64,000 bases of DNA from Thiodubiliella sp900128405. Lineage in GTDB: Bacteria; Pseudomonadota; Gammaproteobacteria; PS1; Pseudothioglobaceae. Position numbers and translations under genes: made by a program. The stretch covers positions 1,054,001 through 1,118,000 of the forward strand of contig OY821614.1 in the NCBI GenBank assembly GCA_963682085.1. The letters run 5' to 3'. The notes below the pieces were generated by a model, which was not told the origin of the DNA, made no database searches, and saw only the letters and a list, made by a program, of their open reading frames with translations. This document shows positions 62,453 to 64,000 of the stretch, in pieces. Numbering within the stretch: position 1 is the stretch's first letter; each line of letters opens with the position of its first letter.

Positions 62453-62935
62453 ATGGAAGAAAAAGATCAGAGTTCTTTAGAAGAAAATATTGAGAATGAA
62501 TTAGTTTTGGCAAGTCGCTGGAGTAGATTATGGGCTTCACTACTAGATGCACTAATCATACTAATTATTGCCATGCCCATAATATACTTTACAAATGGTT
62601 TTGATAATATTTTTAAAGGCACCCTATCAGCTACTTATGCTTTATTTTTGGTTGCCATTCAGATTGTAGTTTTTATAGCCTTAAATGGAAAATTACTTTT
62701 AAATAAAGGGCAAACAATTGGAAAAATGGTTTTAAATATAAAAATAGTAACACTAACAGGTGAACTTCCAAGCGTTAAACAGCATCTTATAAAAAGATTT
62801 GGAGTTTACCTCCTAACAAGTCAAATTCCCTTTATTGGACAATTTCTCTCAATGATTAATATTTTGATGATCTTTGGAAAGAAAAAACGCTGTGCCCATG
62901 ATTATTTTGCAGGCACAATGGTCGTCAATTGCTAA
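62453..62935 (+). CDS. RDD family membrane protein
   Basis: The 160-residue protein has an acidic N-terminus, then the RDD signature ASRWSRLWASLLDALIILII (Arg, Asp, Asp), and three membrane helices. The motif GQTIGKMVLNIKIVTLTGEL and the C-terminal CAHDYFAGTMVV are family-typical. RDD proteins may transport ions or compatible solutes; no specific role is apparent. Confidence 0.85.
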   Translation: MEEKDQSSLEENIENELVLASRWSRLWASLLDALIILIIAMPIIYFTNGFDNIFKGTLSATYALFLVAIQIVVFIALNGKLLLNKGQTIGKMVLNIKIVTLTGELPSVKQHLIKRFGVYLLTSQIPFIGQFLSMINILMIFGKKKRCAHDYFAGTMVVNC

Positions 62936-63132
62936 CAAATCATTCAAGTATTCGTTCGCTAAGTCATTTAATTTAAACATTAAATCTTACACCATCAAAG
63001 CAGCACACTATCCCAAGATCAATACGACTATTGCCAACCGATTAAAGTCATTGTGCAATAAGAGTTTAACAATAACCAGCACTTAAAGCCTCTGAGTAAT
63101 TGGATTTTTTAAGTGAATATCTAAGGAATAAA

Positions 63133-63915
63133 ATGAAAAATTTAATAATAAGTATGTCGTTGTTGGTGCTATTAGGTTTGCTACCAGCCTTTGTTAATGC
63201 AGACTCAGTGGTAAATGAGTGTAATACAGGTTCTGAATGTGCCAATTTTGGGGATAAATACTACATAGGCGAAGGTGTTAAACAAGATGATTTCAAAGCA
63301 GTAGAGTTTTACCAAAAGGCGTGTGGTTTGAATCATGGCAGAAGTTGTTCTAATCTTGGGTTTATGTATGCCAATGGCAAAGGTGCTAAACAAGATGATT
63401 TCAAAGCAGTAGAGTTTTACCAAAAGGCGTGTGATTTGAATGTTGGTGAAGGTTGTTCTAATCTTGGGTTTATGTATACCAATGGCAAAGGTGCTAAACA
63501 AGATGATTTCAAAACAGTAGAGTTTTACCAAAAGGCGTGTGGTTTGGATTATGGTGGAGGTTGTTCTAACCTTGGGCTTTCGTATGTCAATGGCAAAGGT
63601 GTTAAACAAGATGATTTCAAAGCAGTAGAGTTTTTCCAAAAGGCGTGTGGTTTGAATTATGATGGAGGTTGTTTTAACCTTGGGCTCATGTATGCCAATG
63701 GCAAAGGTGTTAAACAAGATGATTTCAAAGCAGTAGAGTTTTACCAAAAGGCGTGTGGTTTGAATTATGGTGGAGGTTGTTCTAATCTTGGGGTTTCGTA
63801 TGAATATGGTAAAGGTATTAGAAAAAGTGGCATTAAAGCCTTAGAGTATTACAGCAAAGCTTGTGACTTGAAGAGTGTAATTGGCTGTAAAAATTACGCT
63901 AGGTTAAAAAAATAA
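63133..63915 (+). CDS. Exported Sel1-like repeat protein with paired cysteines (Hcp-like)
   Basis: The reading frame opens at a TTG at 63100, but an ATG at 63133 gives a signal peptide (MKNLIISMSLLVLLGLLPAF, cleaved after VNA). The mature part has six Sel1/TPR-like repeats of 36 residues, each with a disulfide-type Cys pair (FYQKACGLNHGRSCSNLGFM), as in Helicobacter cysteine-rich proteins. Four units around 63260-63770 are nearly identical in DNA (108-bp period). The last repeat (ALEYYSKACDLKSVIGC) is more diverged. It is a likely periplasmic or secreted interaction protein. Confidence 0.88.
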   Translation: MKNLIISMSLLVLLGLLPAFVNADSVVNECNTGSECANFGDKYYIGEGVKQDDFKAVEFYQKACGLNHGRSCSNLGFMYANGKGAKQDDFKAVEFYQKACDLNVGEGCSNLGFMYTNGKGAKQDDFKTVEFYQKACGLDYGGGCSNLGLSYVNGKGVKQDDFKAVEFFQKACGLNYDGGCFNLGLMYANGKGVKQDDFKAVEFYQKACGLNYGGGCSNLGVSYEYGKGIRKSGIKALEYYSKACDLKSVIGCKNYARLKK

Positions 63916-64000
63916 AGGGGTTTGAGGTGTTATCTGATAGTTAGTAATTAATACGACTGGTATTATTACCTAATAAGATGTTGATTGTTTCTACTAATTG

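Noticed and set aside
62874..63086. 70-codon frame behind the RDD gene
   Set aside because: It overlaps the end of the RDD gene and has no recognisable feature or ribosome binding site.
63205..63747. 180-codon minus-strand frame with repeats
   Set aside because: It is the mirror of the Sel1 repeat gene. The forward frame has a signal peptide and conserved cysteine pattern.
63240..63800. CRISPR-like periodic repeat
   Set aside because: The 108-bp period is coding, without short palindromic repeats and unique spacers.

Overview
The window is AT-rich, densely coded chromosomal DNA of a gammaproteobacterium. The gene content (complete biosynthesis genes, TRAP transporter, lone RnfE-like subunit, cadherin-type surface protein with a CTERM tail, MITE and REP remnants, restriction and toxin genes) resembles the SUP05/Thioglobaceae sulfur oxidisers, including the mussel symbionts. 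That placement is inferred from gene style and base composition. No rRNA or tRNA gene was seen; the only stable RNA recognised is RNase P RNA.

Layout. 1-1017 (minus) is the start of a type I restriction-modification locus: a single-TRD specificity gene that looks frameshifted, overlapping the beginning of hsdM, which runs off the left edge. 1096-6453 holds murD, a YccA/BI-1 protein, rppH, a gene remnant, hom and thrC. 6689-10084 is an accessory insertion zone around cysM: an ABC-type ATPase plus a TOPRIM-like protein, then a HigB/HigA-like pair followed by a SecB-like remnant. 10135-18873 holds hemJ, a giant FAD/Fe-S oxidase, a gamma-glutamylcyclotransferase-like protein, two M16 peptidases and msrPQ. 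19031-23068 is a surface-protein locus: a MITE, a 112-bp pentanucleotide tract placed to switch reading frames, then a 1072-aa cadherin-repeat protein with a strong terminator.

23261-35091 holds ftsY, a truncated ogt coupled to alkC, hemC, a thioredoxin-fold protein, argH-fmt, a cytochrome b561, a polysaccharide deacetylase, trmL and clpB behind a sigma-32-like promoter. 35266-39549 holds a lone rnfE, prmC and a complete dctPQM TRAP transporter. After rnpB and a small secreted protein come fumarase and the cell-shape operon mreBCD-mrdA, then tgt, an Atm1-type ABC exporter and an unknown His/Cys-rich protein.

50100-55640 is the second accessory zone: a DUF5131 fragment, a two-gene unknown module with a frameshift, a dead RAYT transposase bracketed by REP palindromes, a secreted LamG lipoprotein and metalloprotease pair, and a second RAYT remnant. 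55642-62010 is housekeeping again (recX-recA, ribD-coaBC, comEC), and the window ends with an RDD membrane protein and a Sel1-repeat secreted protein.

Two small palindromic element families are dispersed through the window. One has GAGACC...GGTCTC ends (one 101-bp copy, one 75-bp copy and several partial copies). The other has AGTAGGGAAGGG ends (two copies). One GAGACC copy appears to have removed the N-terminal domain of ogt and rewritten the tail of ftsY. Together with the RAYT/REP remnants, frameshifts and the slippage-prone tract, they suggest a genome shaped by mobile-element decay and local phase variation.
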